The position numbers and the translations under genes are program-made. Below, in pieces: positions 15,969-24,926 of a stretch of 42,924 nucleotides of DNA. Below the pieces are notes generated by a model. The model saw only the letters and a program-made list of their open reading frames with translations. It searched no databases and had not been told where the DNA came from. The stretch spans positions 1 to 42,924 of the forward strand of contig CAJTAL010000038.1 of NCBI GenBank assembly GCA_910574285.1. The letters run 5' to 3'. The DNA comes from Lachnospiraceae bacterium. GTDB taxonomy: Bacteria; Bacillota; Clostridia; Lachnospirales; Lachnospiraceae. The first letter of the stretch is position 1; every line of letters begins with the position of its first letter.

Positions 15969-16004
15969 GCAGCAGGAAAAGCAGACGACTGGCAAATAAG
16001 CAGT
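15969..16004 (+). repeat. 36-bp dispersed repeat, copy 1
   Basis: This stretch (starts GCAGCAGGAAAAGCAGA, ends GGCAAATAAGCAGT) recurs at 34696-34731 with two differences. Both copies lie about 30-35 bases after the stop codon of a plus-strand gene. Confidence 0.75.
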
Positions 16005-16099
16005 GCCGAATATATAGAATCATGTTTATGGAAAATTCATGCAGAGGTATCCGGATATGCGGAATCTCTGCATGAGAAATACATAAAGGAGGTGTTATA

Positions 16100-16168
16100 T
16101 TGCATAGTGAAATAAGGATCTGGAGCACCTCATACTTTGGGAACCTTCGTCCCGTTAACGATAAGTGA
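16100..16168 (+). CDS. Possible 22-residue leader peptide ahead of paaK
   Basis: A near-perfect Shine-Dalgarno AAAGGAGGTG (16085-16094) is followed at normal distance by a TTG that opens a 22-codon frame ending in TGA at 16166-16168. The peptide contains a cluster of aromatic residues (Trp8, Tyr12, Phe13). It overlaps the first half of the structured leader RNA, so translation would reshape that RNA. In view of the aromatic-acid enzymes on both sides, attenuation by charged Trp/Tyr/Phe tRNA is a plausible inference. The frame continues 37 codons beyond the TGA to a TAA at 16280, with a hairpin directly after the TGA; see the findings for this alternative. Confidence 0.35.
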   Translation: MHSEIRIWSTSYFGNLRPVNDK

Positions 16169-16245
16169 CAGCGCCGCAGGGAGGCTTGTCCGCCAACAGA
16201 GGGCGAAGGGTATTTTTACAGGTTGGCGCAGGAGAACATCCTTAT
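16112..16245 (+). ncRNA. Structured leader RNA upstream of paaK (riboswitch-like)
   Basis: A closing stem ATAAGGAT (16112-16119) pairs exactly with ATCCTTAT (16238-16245). Inside, CGCCAAC (16191-16197) pairs with GTTGGCG (16222-16228); GACA...GCC pairs with GGC...TGTC around the GCAGGGA loop (about 16167-16190); and CCUUCG-CCC near 16144-16153 can pair with GGGCGAAGG near 16201-16209, which would be a pseudoknot-like contact. This order of a closing stem with several internal helices is typical of riboswitches. I cannot assign a ligand class; a molybdenum/tungsten-cofactor type is one idea I could not verify. No T-tract follows, so control would be at translation of paaK. Confidence 0.5.
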
Positions 16246-16320
16246 GATATCGGAAGTGTGTTTTCCCGGATATAATGGATAACCAAAGTAAAAATGAAAA
16301 TAGAACAGGAGTATGAGAAA

Positions 16321-17652
16321 ATGGCAGCAGTAGCGATAGAAAACTGGAAAGAAATAATCAGAGATCCTAAGATTGAGTGTATGAGCAGAGATGAGATGAG
16401 TGCGCTTCAGGGCGAGCGTCTCGTAAAGCAGGTGAAGAATGTATATGAACATGTAGAATTCTACCGAAAGAAGATGGACGAACTGGGGGTAGAGCCCGGA
16501 GATATCAAAGGTATTGAAGACATTAACAAGCTTCCCTTCACGACCAAGGAAGACTTAAGAGACAATTATCCCTTCGGGCTGCTGGCGGTTCCAAAGGAGA
16601 AGATTGCCCGTGTGCAGGGTACTTCCGGAACCACCGGTAAGTTAACACTGGCCTCTTATACACAGAAGGACGTGGATGTATGGGGCGAGTGCGTGGCGAG
16701 AGGTCTTTCAATGGCAGGATTAACGTCGGAAGACAGGATTCATGTATGTTACGGCTATGGACTCTTCACCGGCGGCATGGGGCTGGACCTCGGAGCAAAG
16801 GCGCTCGGCGCTATGGCGATTCCGATGTCTGCAGGCAATACAAAGCGTCAATTGATGTGTATGGAAGATTTTGGAGCGACGGCTTTCGGATGTACGCCTT
16901 CTTATGCACTGTATCTTGCGGAAGCGGCGCAGGAAGCCGGAATTGTTGACCGTCTGCAGCTTAAGGCAAGTATCAACGGAGCGGAGCCATGGACGGATGA
17001 GATGCGCAAGAAGATCGAAGGTATCCTGCACATTAACAGCTTCGATATCTATGGACTGTGCGAGATCACGGGGCCGGGTGTGGCTATGGACTGTATCCAC
17101 CATAAAGGACTGCATGTATATGAGGACTATTTCTATCCGGAGATCCTGAATCCAGCAGATCATTCTGCATGTGCGGAGGGTGAGACGGGAGAGCTTGTAT
17201 TTACGACGCTTGCGAAGGAAGGAATGCCGCTTCTTCGTTACCGGACCAAGGATCTTACGAGTATAGAATACGGCGTCTGCGAATGCGGAAGAACACTGCC
17301 GAGGATTCAGAAGTTCACCGGACGTACAGACGATATGAAGGTCATCCGCGGCGTCAATGTATTTCCGACGCAGGTTGAGACAGCGCTTCTTTCTATGGGC
17401 GGCGGCGTAGCGCCTCACTATATGCTTATTGTTGACCGTGAGAATAACCTGGACGTTCTGACTGTCATGGTAGAAGTGGATGAAAAATATTTCTCTGATG
17501 AGATCCGTAAACTGGATGAGCTTAAGAACCGGGTCGGAGCAGTGTTAAAGCAGGCGCTGGGCGTGTCTGTAAGAGTGAAGCTGGTCGAGCCTAAGACGAT
17601 CCAGAGAAGCGAGGGCAAGGCAAAACGTGTCATTGATAACAGAGAGCTGTAA
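16321..17652 (+). CDS. paaK: Phenylacetate-CoA ligase (aryl-acetate-CoA ligase)
   Basis: The 443-aa adenylate-forming enzyme shows the PaaK-type ATP-binding loop (QGTSGTTGK near residue 110), the YGYGLFTGG region, the DIYGLCEITGPGV motif, the LLRYRTKDL motif and the C-terminal lid with the GRTDDMKVIRGVNVFP signature. It links aryl acetates such as phenylacetate or indoleacetate to CoA with ATP; next to iorAB it may run towards ATP formation or balance the aryl-acetyl-CoA pool. The ATG at 16321 is preferred to that at 16294 because AGGAG lies nine bases upstream and the family begins here. It follows a structured leader and is followed 15 bases later by the ACT protein. Confidence 0.92.
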   Translation: MAAVAIENWKEIIRDPKIECMSRDEMSALQGERLVKQVKNVYEHVEFYRKKMDELGVEPGDIKGIEDINKLPFTTKEDLRDNYPFGLLAVPKEKIARVQGTSGTTGKLTLASYTQKDVDVWGECVARGLSMAGLTSEDRIHVCYGYGLFTGGMGLDLGAKALGAMAIPMSAGNTKRQLMCMEDFGATAFGCTPSYALYLAEAAQEAGIVDRLQLKASINGAEPWTDEMRKKIEGILHINSFDIYGLCEITGPGVAMDCIHHKGLHVYEDYFYPEILNPADHSACAEGETGELVFTTLAKEGMPLLRYRTKDLTSIEYGVCECGRTLPRIQKFTGRTDDMKVIRGVNVFPTQVETALLSMGGGVAPHYMLIVDRENNLDVLTVMVEVDEKYFSDEIRKLDELKNRVGAVLKQALGVSVRVKLVEPKTIQRSEGKAKRVIDNREL

Positions 17653-17667
17653 GAGGAGGAAAGTACC

Positions 17668-18111
17668 ATGGGTGTAAGCAATACAATTCAGCAATTGTCG
17701 GTTTTTTTAGAGAACAGGGAAGGACGTCTTGACGACGTATTAAAAGTCCTTGCGGAAAATGAAGTAAATATCGTGGCTTTAAGCCTTGCGGATACCTCGG
17801 ACTATGGAATGCTCCGTATGATCGTTTCCGACCCGCAGAAGGGCCGTACAGCGCTTAAGGAGGCAGGAATAACGGCGATGCTTACGGATGTCGTGGCGCT
17901 TCGGGTACCGCATGCGACGGGATCTCTGAGCAAGGCGATGCACCAGATCGTAGAGGGCGAAGTGAATGTAGAATATATGTATGCGTTTGCTAATGGCAAT
18001 GACGCGGCGGCGGTACTTAAGAGTGATGATCCCGCCCGGGTAACCGATATCCTGAAAGGCAGCGGATTCGACGTATACAGCGCCGACGAGGCATATCGTG
18101 CAAACCAATAG
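17668..18111 (+). CDS. Tandem ACT-domain amino-acid-binding protein
   Basis: The 147-aa protein consists of two ACT domains and nothing else: the first starts IQQLSVFLENREGRLDDVLKVL, the second around MHQIVEGEVNVEYMYAF. Such proteins bind an amino acid at the domain interface and are a standard neighbour of IorAB and PaaK in Clostridia and archaea. GAGGA lies eight to ten bases before the ATG, and the gene is 15 bases behind paaK, so it ends that operon. Likely role: sensing phenylalanine, tyrosine or tryptophan to regulate the pathway enzymes, in the cytoplasm. No catalytic domain is attached. Confidence 0.9.
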   Translation: MGVSNTIQQLSVFLENREGRLDDVLKVLAENEVNIVALSLADTSDYGMLRMIVSDPQKGRTALKEAGITAMLTDVVALRVPHATGSLSKAMHQIVEGEVNVEYMYAFANGNDAAAVLKSDDPARVTDILKGSGFDVYSADEAYRANQ

Positions 18112-18120
18112 ATCTTGGTC

Positions 18121-18149
18121 TTGAAAATGGCAGAGATGATGTGTATAAT
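18121..18149 (+). promoter_or_regulatory. Ferritin promoter
   Basis: TTGAAA (18121-18126), 17-base spacer and perfect TATAAT (18144-18149), 38 bases before the start codon. It separates the iron genes from the aromatic-acid operon. No clear Fur or PerR box was seen. Confidence 0.8.
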
Positions 18150-18186
18150 AAGAGATTGAAAGATATTAAGGGAGGCAATATACATC

Positions 18187-18699
18187 ATGTTAGATAAAAA
18201 AGTAGTAGAATTATTGAACCAACAAGTAAATAAGGAGTTTTATTCCGCGTATTTGTATCTGGATTTTTCCAACTATTATTATGACAATGGATTGGACGGA
18301 TTCGGCAACTGGTACAAGGTTCAGGCACAGGAGGAGAGAGATCACGCGATGCTCTTCATCCAGTATCTGCAGAATAACGGTGAGAAAGTAGCCTTAGAGG
18401 CGATCGATAAGCCGGCGGTTGTTCTTGAGAGCGCCAAGGCTGTACTGGCAGAGGGATTAAAGCACGAGCAGTATGTGACAAGCCTGATACATAACATCTA
18501 TGACGCGGCATATTCCGTGAAGGATTTCCGTACGATGCAGTTCCTGGACTGGTTCGTTAAGGAACAGGGAGAGGAAGAGACGAACGCGGATAATCTGGTG
18601 AAGAAGTTTGAATTATTCGGCGATGATCCGAAGAGTCTCTATATGCTGGACAGCGAACTGGGTGCGCGGGTATACTCCGCACCGTCCCTGGTACTTTAG
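18187..18699 (+). CDS. ftnA: Ferritin (non-haem iron storage)
   Basis: The 170-aa protein is a classical bacterial ferritin subunit: a four-helix bundle with ferroxidase ligands Glu17 (NKEFYSAYLYL), Glu49/Glu50 and His53 (QEERDHAML), Glu94-region (LKHEQYV) and the later EQGEEE stretch. Twenty-four subunits form a shell that oxidises Fe(II) and stores Fe(III), protecting the anaerobe against oxygen and iron stress. GGGAGG lies ten bases before the ATG, and the gene has its own strong promoter. It is followed three bases later by a BFD-like ferredoxin that may help release the stored iron. Confidence 0.95.
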   Translation: MLDKKVVELLNQQVNKEFYSAYLYLDFSNYYYDNGLDGFGNWYKVQAQEERDHAMLFIQYLQNNGEKVALEAIDKPAVVLESAKAVLAEGLKHEQYVTSLIHNIYDAAYSVKDFRTMQFLDWFVKEQGEEETNADNLVKKFELFGDDPKSLYMLDSELGARVYSAPSLVL

Positions 18700-18701
18700 T
18701 C

Positions 18702-18890
18702 ATGAACCGTAAGAAGGTTATCTGTTCTTGCCGGAAGGTGACCAAGGGTGATATTGCGGACGCGGTAGAGAGCGGCGCGGATTCTTTCAAGGAAGTTAAG
18801 AAGATCACGAAGGTTGGCAAGGGCTGTGGAAAATGTAAGAAAAAGGCGAAGAAACTTACGAAGAAATTATTGAAAGAAAGAGTAAGTTGA
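18702..18890 (+). CDS. BFD-like [2Fe-2S]-binding small protein
   Basis: The 62-aa protein has the four-cysteine pattern of bacterioferritin-associated ferredoxins: Cys8 and Cys10 (ICSCRKVT) and Cys42 and Cys45 (GCGKCKKK), with the short helical BFD core between (KGDIADAVESGA). The C-terminus is very rich in lysine, which could contact an acidic ferritin surface or nucleic acid. It starts two bases after the ferritin stop and so is co-transcribed with it. In the known Bfr/Bfd pair the ferredoxin donates electrons for iron release; the same role for ferritin here is an inference. Confidence 0.85.
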   Translation: MNRKKVICSCRKVTKGDIADAVESGADSFKEVKKITKVGKGCGKCKKKAKKLTKKLLKERVS

Positions 18891-18892
18891 GT

Positions 18893-19633
18893 ATGAACAG
18901 GAAGATATCGACTTTGGAGAAGCTTAAGACTGCGGAGGCTGTCTATGTCCTTTTGAGCAGAATAACGAATTTGCCTTATGTGGAATGCGATCCCGAGACT
19001 TATGACGATCAGATTTTCTTGTTTTATTCCGAGGAGAATGCCAGAAAAGGCGCCGACAGATTTTTAAAAGAGAAGGCGCCTCTTCAGATTATCAAGGTAG
19101 AGAAGAAAAGTTTTCTGATGTTCTATACCAGTTTGTATCCGATGGGAGTAAACTGTATTGTAGTCGACGACGGTGCGCCCATGCGGATTGCGATACAGTT
19201 GGAGGAACTGGTTCGAAGAGTCAGTCCGGATCAGCTTCCGAAAGGACAGATACTGGTGGAGAACCCGCAATTTCATCTGACGGCTATCTATTTTGTCCAG
19301 GAGATTCGCAAGAATCCGGGACAGGAGATGACGGAAGAGCTGAGATCCCTGTATGAAGAGATGCTGGTGCATTTTGGCAGGGGGAAGTTCCTGTTTGCGG
19401 CGGACAAAGACCAGAGCGTTCTGATGGTAAGAGGAGAAGGCGGAAAAGAGTATCAGCTTTTGTTTACGGATTCTCACGAGTTTCAGAAGTTCGACAGGGA
19501 GAAGAAGTTCCAGGCGAGGGCAGTGGATGCAGAGAAACTTATCGGTTTTTTGCCGCCGGAATGCGACGGTGTTGTGATCAATCCTGTGAGTTTAAAAGTC
19601 CAATTACAGTTAGCAAAGAGAAATTCTGACTGA
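18893..19633 (+). CDS. SseB-like domain protein
   Basis: The 246-aa cytoplasmic protein resembles the SseB-type family: an N-terminal module with LPYVECDP and LFYSEENARKGADRF, a central segment (FLMFYTSLYPMGVNCIVVDDG) and the C-terminal CDGVVINPVSLKVQL. The family has no enzymatic assignment. The ATG at 18893 overlaps the end of the small ferredoxin gene (stop at 18890), and an in-frame TTG lies six bases before it. It is the last gene of the iron unit and is followed by a very strong terminator. Its link to iron metabolism is only positional. Confidence 0.7.
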   Translation: MNRKISTLEKLKTAEAVYVLLSRITNLPYVECDPETYDDQIFLFYSEENARKGADRFLKEKAPLQIIKVEKKSFLMFYTSLYPMGVNCIVVDDGAPMRIAIQLEELVRRVSPDQLPKGQILVENPQFHLTAIYFVQEIRKNPGQEMTEELRSLYEEMLVHFGRGKFLFAADKDQSVLMVRGEGGKEYQLLFTDSHEFQKFDREKKFQARAVDAEKLIGFLPPECDGVVINPVSLKVQLQLAKRNSD

Positions 19634-19710
19634 TTTTTGCAACCGGCGGGTTAAGCGGGCATGTTTGTATACACATTTGACTGTGGAACGCAGAGATTTT
19701 TAACAGATAT

Positions 19711-19746
19711 AAAAAGACCAGATAACAAGTGTTATCTGGTCTTTTT
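19711..19746. terminator. Strong bidirectional terminator
   Basis: A 16-bp perfect stem (19711-19726 with 19731-19746), loop AAGT, with A- and T-tracts in the stem ends. It lies between the SseB-like gene and the convergent cold-shock gene. Confidence 0.9.
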
Positions 19747-19846
19747 ATAATCTCAATTTCATGTAGTGCTTTTAAATATCTGAATCATGTAACACATTTC
19801 ATAAATATATAAAAGGTACACATAAATTACGATTATAGAGTATAGC

Positions 19847-20044
19847 TTAGATCTTTGTTACGTTGACTGCCTGCGGGCCTTTCGCGCCCTCTGTTACATC
19901 GTACTCTACGTCCTGTCCCTCTTCCAGAGATTTGAAACCTTCCATGTTCAGTCCGGAGTAGTGTACGAATACGTCGTTACCGCTCTCATCGGAAATGAAG
20001 CCGTAACCTTTTTGGTTGTTGAACCATTTCACTGTACCTTTCAT
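19847..20044 (-). CDS. cspA: Cold-shock domain protein
   Basis: The 65-aa protein is a single cold-shock domain with both RNA-binding motifs: [15 protein letters not shown] (RNP1) and DVFVHYSGL (RNP2). It binds single-stranded RNA or DNA and relieves secondary structure. The frame is open from 20059, but the ATG at 20044 has GGAGGG seven bases upstream and matches the family start (MKGTVKWF). Upstream is an AT-rich 5' region with an imperfect palindrome around 20082-20105, in the leader, as usual for cold-shock genes. Confidence 0.95.
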   Translation of the reverse strand: MKGTVKWFNNQKGYGFISDESGNDVFVHYSGLNMEGFKSLEEGQDVEYDVTEGAKGPQAVNVTKI

Positions 20045-20115
20045 GACAATACCCTCCATAGTAATTAATTGGAATCAGCATATCTATAAGAATATTCTAT
20101 AGATAACTAGTTAAT

Positions 20116-20144
20116 ACACTAGCATATATTTATAGATGAGTCAA
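20116..20144 (-). promoter_or_regulatory. Cold-shock gene promoter
   Basis: On the minus strand TTGACT (20144-20139), 17-base spacer and TAGTGT (20121-20116) with a TGC extended -10 before it. It would give a leader of about 65 bases that contains the 20082-20105 palindrome. Confidence 0.55.
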
Positions 20145-20219
20145 GTGATTTTTCATCTTTTTTCATGTTTTTGTGTTACTTTTTTGTTCTTGTGCAGGCA
20201 AACAAGAGATTGAATTTAC

Positions 20220-20248
20220 TTGACGAAACGAGCGGAAAAGTGTAAAGT
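20220..20248 (+). promoter_or_regulatory. ptsI promoter
   Basis: TTGACG (20220-20225), 17-base spacer and TAAAGT (20243-20248), about 65 bases before the ptsI start. Confidence 0.6.
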
Positions 20249-20311
20249 ATATTTTATCAGAAAACATTAGATTTCGGGAGAGAGCAACATAGTTGGCAGG
20301 GGAACGGACGT

Positions 20312-21937
20312 ATGATTACATTAACGGGGAAAAAAGTATCGGAAGGAATTGCGATCGGCAAGTTATCCTTTTTTAAAAGGGACTCGAAAGAGATAAGACG
20401 CATCTATGTGAAGGATGTGGAAAAAGAAGTACAGCGTTTTCAGAAAGCACGCAAAAAGGCGATACAGGAATTAAAAGAGCTTTATGATACTGCGTCGAAA
20501 GAAGTCGGAGAAGCTAATGCGGCAATTTTTGAGATGCAGCAGATGGTTCTGGAGGACCATGATCTGGTTGATAAAATCACCAATATTATAGTGGAACATA
20601 AATTGAACGCAGAGTATGCAATTCAGAAAGCTGCAGAAGAGTTTATCGTGATGGCGGCAGTCAACGGGAAGGATTATATCCAGGGGCATGATGCAGATGT
20701 CAAGGACGTATCCAATCGTGTATTGCGTATTCTGTCCAGAACATTCAAAGATAAGATGCTGATGGATGAGCCTTTTATTCTGGCGTCGGGAGAGATCTAT
20801 CCCAGTGAAGCAGTTCAGCTTGATAAGACGAAGGTGCTGGGATTCGTTACAAGATATGGGACGATTAATTCCCACACGGCTGTTCTCGCCCGTACGAAGG
20901 GGATACCCTCCGTTATTGGGCTTGGAGAGGCTCTTAAGAAGGATTATGAGGGAAAGACGATCATTGTTGACGGTTTCGAGGGAAAGATATATATTGAGCC
21001 GGATTATACGACGATCACAAAGATGAGACAGAAGCAGGACAGTAACCATACCAAGGTTCAGAATCTGGAGCGTTTGAAGGGAAAAGAGAATATCACCCAG
21101 AGCGGGCAGAAGATTGACGTCTGTGCGAATATCGGTACGAGGGAAGATATAGAGAATGTTCTCCGCAGTGATGCGGGAGGCATCGGATTATTCCGAAGTG
21201 AATTCTTGTACATGGAGAGCGGTTCAAAACCGCCTACGGAAGAATACCAGTTCCAGGTGTATAAGCTGGCGGCCGAGTCGATGGGGATTAAGAAAGTAGT
21301 GATACGTACGGCGGATATCGGAGGAGATAAGACGGCGGATTGTCTGGATCTGGGAGAAGACAGGAATCCGGCTATGGGATACCGGGGGATCCGTGTGTCG
21401 CTTGATAAAGACGATGTATTTAAGACACAGCTTCGCGCTATACTCCGTGCGTCTGCGTTCGGAAATCTGTCTATCATGTTTCCGATGATAACTTCGATTG
21501 ACGAGGTGACTGTGGCGAAGCTTATGCTTGAGAAAGCGAAAAAGGAGTTAAAGAATGAAAAGACCGCGTTTGATGAGGACATTTCGGTTGGAGCGATGAT
21601 AGAGACTCCGGCGGCTGTTATGATCAGCGGTGAGTTGGCGAGAGAAGTAGATTTTATCAGTATAGGGACGAATGATTTGCTGCAGTTTACCTTAGGGATG
21701 GACAGGCAGAATGAAAAGCTGGACAGATATTATAATACGCATCATCCGGCGCTTCTTAAGATGATCCGAATCATTACAAATAATGTTCATCTGGAAGAAA
21801 AGCATGTCAGTGTATGCGGGGATATGGCGGCTGATCTGGAATTGACCGAGTATCTGATCCAGATCGGAGTGGACGAGTTGTCGGTTGCTCCGAACGAAGT
21901 ACTTGCTTTGCGTAAGAAGATCAGAGAGATTCAATAA
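20312..21937 (+). CDS. ptsI: Phosphoenolpyruvate-protein phosphotransferase (PTS enzyme I)
   Basis: The 541-aa protein begins with the enzyme I N-terminal domain ([13 protein letters not shown]), has the phosphohistidine domain with the active His188 in [18 protein letters not shown], and the PEP-binding barrel with [31 protein letters not shown] and the [21 protein letters not shown] signatures. It takes phosphate from PEP and passes it to HPr to start sugar uptake and catabolite signalling. No ptsH lies next to it, unlike the usual ptsHI order, so HPr must be encoded elsewhere. The length is slightly below the usual 570. moaC follows after 16 bases. Confidence 0.95.
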   Translation: MITLTGKKVSEGIAIGKLSFFKRDSKEIRRIYVKDVEKEVQRFQKARKKAIQELKELYDTASKEVGEANAAIFEMQQMVLEDHDLVDKITNIIVEHKLNAEYAIQKAAEEFIVMAAVNGKDYIQGHDADVKDVSNRVLRILSRTFKDKMLMDEPFILASGEIYPSEAVQLDKTKVLGFVTRYGTINSHTAVLARTKGIPSVIGLGEALKKDYEGKTIIVDGFEGKIYIEPDYTTITKMRQKQDSNHTKVQNLERLKGKENITQSGQKIDVCANIGTREDIENVLRSDAGGIGLFRSEFLYMESGSKPPTEEYQFQVYKLAAESMGIKKVVIRTADIGGDKTADCLDLGEDRNPAMGYRGIRVSLDKDDVFKTQLRAILRASAFGNLSIMFPMITSIDEVTVAKLMLEKAKKELKNEKTAFDEDISVGAMIETPAAVMISGELAREVDFISIGTNDLLQFTLGMDRQNEKLDRYYNTHHPALLKMIRIITNNVHLEEKHVSVCGDMAADLELTEYLIQIGVDELSVAPNEVLALRKKIREIQ

Positions 21938-21953
21938 AAAGGAATGGTCAGGC

Positions 21954-22424
21954 ATGGAGTTCAATCATTTTGACCGGGACGGGAATGCGATCATGGTAGA
22001 TGTCTCCGGGAAAGAGATTACTGAGAGAACGGCGCTTGCGCAGGGAAATATTCGGGTAAGCCGTGAGGTTTTCGATGCGGTTGCCGGCCGGAAAGTGGAA
22101 AAAGGAGACGTGCTTACGGTTGCTCAGGTAGCTGGTATCATGGGGACGAAGCAGACGTCGGAATTGATTCCGATGTGCCATCTTCTGAATCTTACGAATT
22201 CAGAGATTACTTTTGAACTGCATCCGGAAGAATTGGTGATCCAGGCATTCTGCAAGGTCAGGACAGAAGGAAAGACAGGAGTTGAGATGGAGGCGCTTAC
22301 AGGAGTATCTGCAGCACTTCTTACAATCTATGATATGTGCAAGGCCATAGATAAACGTATGGTGATAGAAGATATACATTTGTGTGAGAAAACGGGAGGA
22401 AAGAGCGGAGATTTCCGTTTTTGA
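21954..22424 (+). CDS. moaC: Cyclic pyranopterin monophosphate synthase
   Basis: The 156-aa protein carries the MoaC signatures: [18 protein letters not shown], the [16 protein letters not shown] motif and [25 protein letters not shown]. It turns the MoaA product into cyclic pyranopterin monophosphate, an early step of molybdopterin biosynthesis. The frame is open from 21885 inside ptsI, but the ATG at 21954 is the family start with AAAAGGA about ten bases upstream. No other moa gene is in the window, so this is a stand-alone copy; co-transcription with ptsI appears to be by position only. Confidence 0.93.
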   Translation: MEFNHFDRDGNAIMVDVSGKEITERTALAQGNIRVSREVFDAVAGRKVEKGDVLTVAQVAGIMGTKQTSELIPMCHLLNLTNSEITFELHPEELVIQAFCKVRTEGKTGVEMEALTGVSAALLTIYDMCKAIDKRMVIEDIHLCEKTGGKSGDFRF

Positions 22425-22444
22425 CTGGATATCGGGGATAATAA

Positions 22445-22482
22445 AAACTGTCAGGAAATAATATACTATTTCCTGACAGTTT
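22445..22482. terminator. Bidirectional terminator between moaC and glgD
   Basis: A 16-bp perfect stem (22445-22460 with 22467-22482), loop of six bases, in the gap between convergent genes. Confidence 0.88.
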
Positions 22483-22489
22483 ATTTGAT

Positions 22490-23608
22490 TTATAAAGTGT
22501 CTTCCCGGCGGATATATCCCGGTTTCTGAGAATCGGAGATGATTTCCTTTGCATGGATGATCTTAACGTTCTTATCTACAACCTGACAGTCAACGGTAGT
22601 ATCTTCGCTGATATATGTACCAGGAAGGACGATACTGTTGCGTACTACAGCGCCTTTCTTGATCACGCATCCACGTCCGATTACGGAATGCTCGATGGAA
22701 CCTTCGATCAGACACCCGTTGGATACAACGGAGTTCTTTACATCCGCGGTCTCGAAGTACTGAGTCGGGCAGGAGTCGTTTGTCCGTGTGTAGATGGGCC
22801 AATTCTCATTGTCAAACAGGCTGGTAGCCGTCTTCAGATCGATCAGAGACAGGTTAGCGTCATAGAAACTTTGAAGATCTGTAATGGCAGCGAAGAAGCC
22901 TCTGTGGGAAATACCGCGTACATCTAATTCTTCGCAGGCATTGTTCACAATATCTGCGAGAGTGTACATGGATGACAGAGATTTAGCTTTCTTGATCAGG
23001 CTGATGAACAGCTCTTTTTTCATAATATATGTATCCATAAAAATGTTCCTGTTCTTGGCATTGCCCCGGTTTGGCTCCAGAGAAAGCACGCCTTTCTGAC
23101 GGTTCAGGTTCACCGTATTGCAGTTCAGGCAGGATTCTTTGGCATTATCAATAGCGTGATAAAGCAGAGTGATGTCTGCGTCTGACTCAATATGATTCTG
23201 AAGCAGAGTATCAAAGTTTGCGGAGTAAACCATGTAACCTGGAGCGATCACCACATAAGGGCTGTGGGATCTTTCGATACATTCCATATTTTCGGAAAAC
23301 GCAGCGATATCGGTGTTATAGATGTTGTTCTCATCTCTGGATTCGGAGAAAAGAATATGTAATCTTCCGCGTTTGGAGTTAATGTTATAATGACGTCCTG
23401 TTCCAAGATGTTCGATAAGAGAACGTGGTTTTCTTCTGATATATACCTGAATACGTTCGATTCCGCTGTTGCTCATGTTGGAGATCGGGAAGTCGATGAC
23501 GCGGTATCTGCCGAGGAAAGAGAAAGCGCCGATGGGGCGGTATTCTTCCAGGCCTTTTACCCAGATGTTATTGCCGGAGAAATTCACAATTCCTAATGCT
23601 TTACTCAT
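22490..23608 (-). CDS. glgD: Glucose-1-phosphate adenylyltransferase subunit GlgD
   Basis: The 372-aa protein is the non-catalytic partner of GlgC. It keeps the nucleotidyltransferase fold and the left-handed beta-helix C-terminus (GCLIEGSIEHSVIGRGCVIKK), but the nucleotide loop GGxGxRL of GlgC is replaced by FSGNNIWVKGLEEYRP, so it is unlikely to bind the nucleotide productively. In Firmicutes GlgD raises activity and alters regulation of GlgC in a heterotetramer for glycogen synthesis. The start ATG lies one base after the glgC stop (TAATATG), so the two are coupled. It ends at the bidirectional terminator shared with moaC. Confidence 0.93.
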   Translation of the reverse strand: MSKALGIVNFSGNNIWVKGLEEYRPIGAFSFLGRYRVIDFPISNMSNSGIERIQVYIRRKPRSLIEHLGTGRHYNINSKRGRLHILFSESRDENNIYNTDIAAFSENMECIERSHSPYVVIAPGYMVYSANFDTLLQNHIESDADITLLYHAIDNAKESCLNCNTVNLNRQKGVLSLEPNRGNAKNRNIFMDTYIMKKELFISLIKKAKSLSSMYTLADIVNNACEELDVRGISHRGFFAAITDLQSFYDANLSLIDLKTATSLFDNENWPIYTRTNDSCPTQYFETADVKNSVVSNGCLIEGSIEHSVIGRGCVIKKGAVVRNSIVLPGTYISEDTTVDCQVVDKNVKIIHAKEIISDSQKPGYIRREDTL

Positions 23609-23609
23609 A

Positions 23610-24749
23610 TTATTCTACCCCCTTCACACGTTTTGCAACGAGTTCGATATGTTCGCTGTCTGCGCATCCGACAACGGCTTCTTTGCCGATCTTGACACTG
23701 TCCGCGACTAACGCGCGTGTCACTACGGCGCCGGCTTCCACTTTAACGCCGGGCATCAGGACGCTGTCGATGACCTTCGCGCCTTCGCCGACTTCCGCGC
23801 CGGTGAAAAGAACAGAATTACGCACTTCACCCTCGATCACACATCCCTGAGTGATGAAAGCACGCTTAATCTGAGCATTTGCTCCGATATAATGTGGCAG
23901 GGTCGTTACATCTTCCGTATAGATCTTCCATGTCGGATCATTCAGATCCAGTTCGTTGTTCGTATCCAGAAGATCCATGTTCGCTTCCCACAGGGAATCG
24001 ATGGTGCCGACGTCTTTCCAATAGCCTTTGAATTTGTATGCGAAAAGACGCTTATCTTCACTCAGGAGGTGAGGAATAATGTCTTTTCCAAAATCATGCT
24101 TGGAATCAGGATCTTTCATATCGGCAACCAGCATCTTACGCAGAGCTTTCCAGTTGAAGATATAGATACCCATAGACGCAAGATTGCTCTTCGGGTGTTC
24201 CGGTTTCTCTTCAAAATCAAGGATACGCCCTTCTTCGTCGGTATTCATAATACCAAAACGGCTTGCTTCCTTCATCGGTACGCCGATAACGGCGATGGTC
24301 GCGTCGGCATTATTTGCTTTGTGTTCTGCGAGCATCTTCGCATAGTTCATCTTGTAGATATGGTCTCCGGAAAGAACAAGCAGGTACTCCGGGGAATAGG
24401 TGTCGATAAAGTCGATATTCTGTGAAATCGCATCTGCGGTTCCGCGGTATACGTCCAGATTAGCATCGGCTTTTTCACGCGGAGGAAGTACGAACACTCC
24501 GCTCTCCTTTGCATCCAGCCCCCAACGGCGACCGGCTGCAACATAGCTGTTAAGAAGTACAGATTCATACTGGGTCAGTACGCCGACAATATCAATGCCG
24601 CTGTTGGCACAATTGCTCAATGGGAAATCAACAATACGGTACTTGCCACCATATGAAACGGCCGGCTTAGCTACTTTATTCGTCAGATCATGAAGACGAG
24701 AGCCACGGCCGCCAGCTAAAATCATCGCTAACATGGTATTTTGTTTCAT
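23610..24749 (-). CDS. glgC: Glucose-1-phosphate adenylyltransferase
   Basis: The 379-aa protein forms ADP-glucose from ATP and glucose-1-phosphate, the committed step of glycogen synthesis. Marks are [21 protein letters not shown] at residues 11-31 region, [13 protein letters not shown], the sugar-phosphate site [18 protein letters not shown], and the C-terminal beta-helix ([14 protein letters not shown]). The start at 24749 has AGAGGA eight bases upstream. A minus-strand TATAAT lies at 24796-24791 with a poor -35. It heads a two-gene operon with glgD; glgA and glgB are not in the window. Confidence 0.95.
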   Translation of the reverse strand: MKQNTMLAMILAGGRGSRLHDLTNKVAKPAVSYGGKYRIVDFPLSNCANSGIDIVGVLTQYESVLLNSYVAAGRRWGLDAKESGVFVLPPREKADANLDVYRGTADAISQNIDFIDTYSPEYLLVLSGDHIYKMNYAKMLAEHKANNADATIAVIGVPMKEASRFGIMNTDEEGRILDFEEKPEHPKSNLASMGIYIFNWKALRKMLVADMKDPDSKHDFGKDIIPHLLSEDKRLFAYKFKGYWKDVGTIDSLWEANMDLLDTNNELDLNDPTWKIYTEDVTTLPHYIGANAQIKRAFITQGCVIEGEVRNSVLFTGAEVGEGAKVIDSVLMPGVKVEAGAVVTRALVADSVKIGKEAVVGCADSEHIELVAKRVKGVE

Positions 24750-24891
24750 AGTGAGTCCTCTCTTTCAATTTGTGTTACATGATATTTCCTATTATACAAT
24801 TTTTTGAACATTATTTCCATATTTTTCGTAAAAAAAACCCATATTTTTGTTATAAATTTGAATAGAATTGAAATTTTATTTTTAAAAATCC

Positions 24892-24920
24892 TTACATTTC
24901 AGGCATTTTCGTGATATAAT
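24892..24920 (+). promoter_or_regulatory. Promoter of the long carD leader
   Basis: TTACAT (24892-24897), 17-base spacer and perfect TATAAT (24915-24920). Transcription from about 24927 would give a leader of some 330 bases before the CarD-like gene. Confidence 0.7.
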
Positions 24921-24926
24921 ACAATA

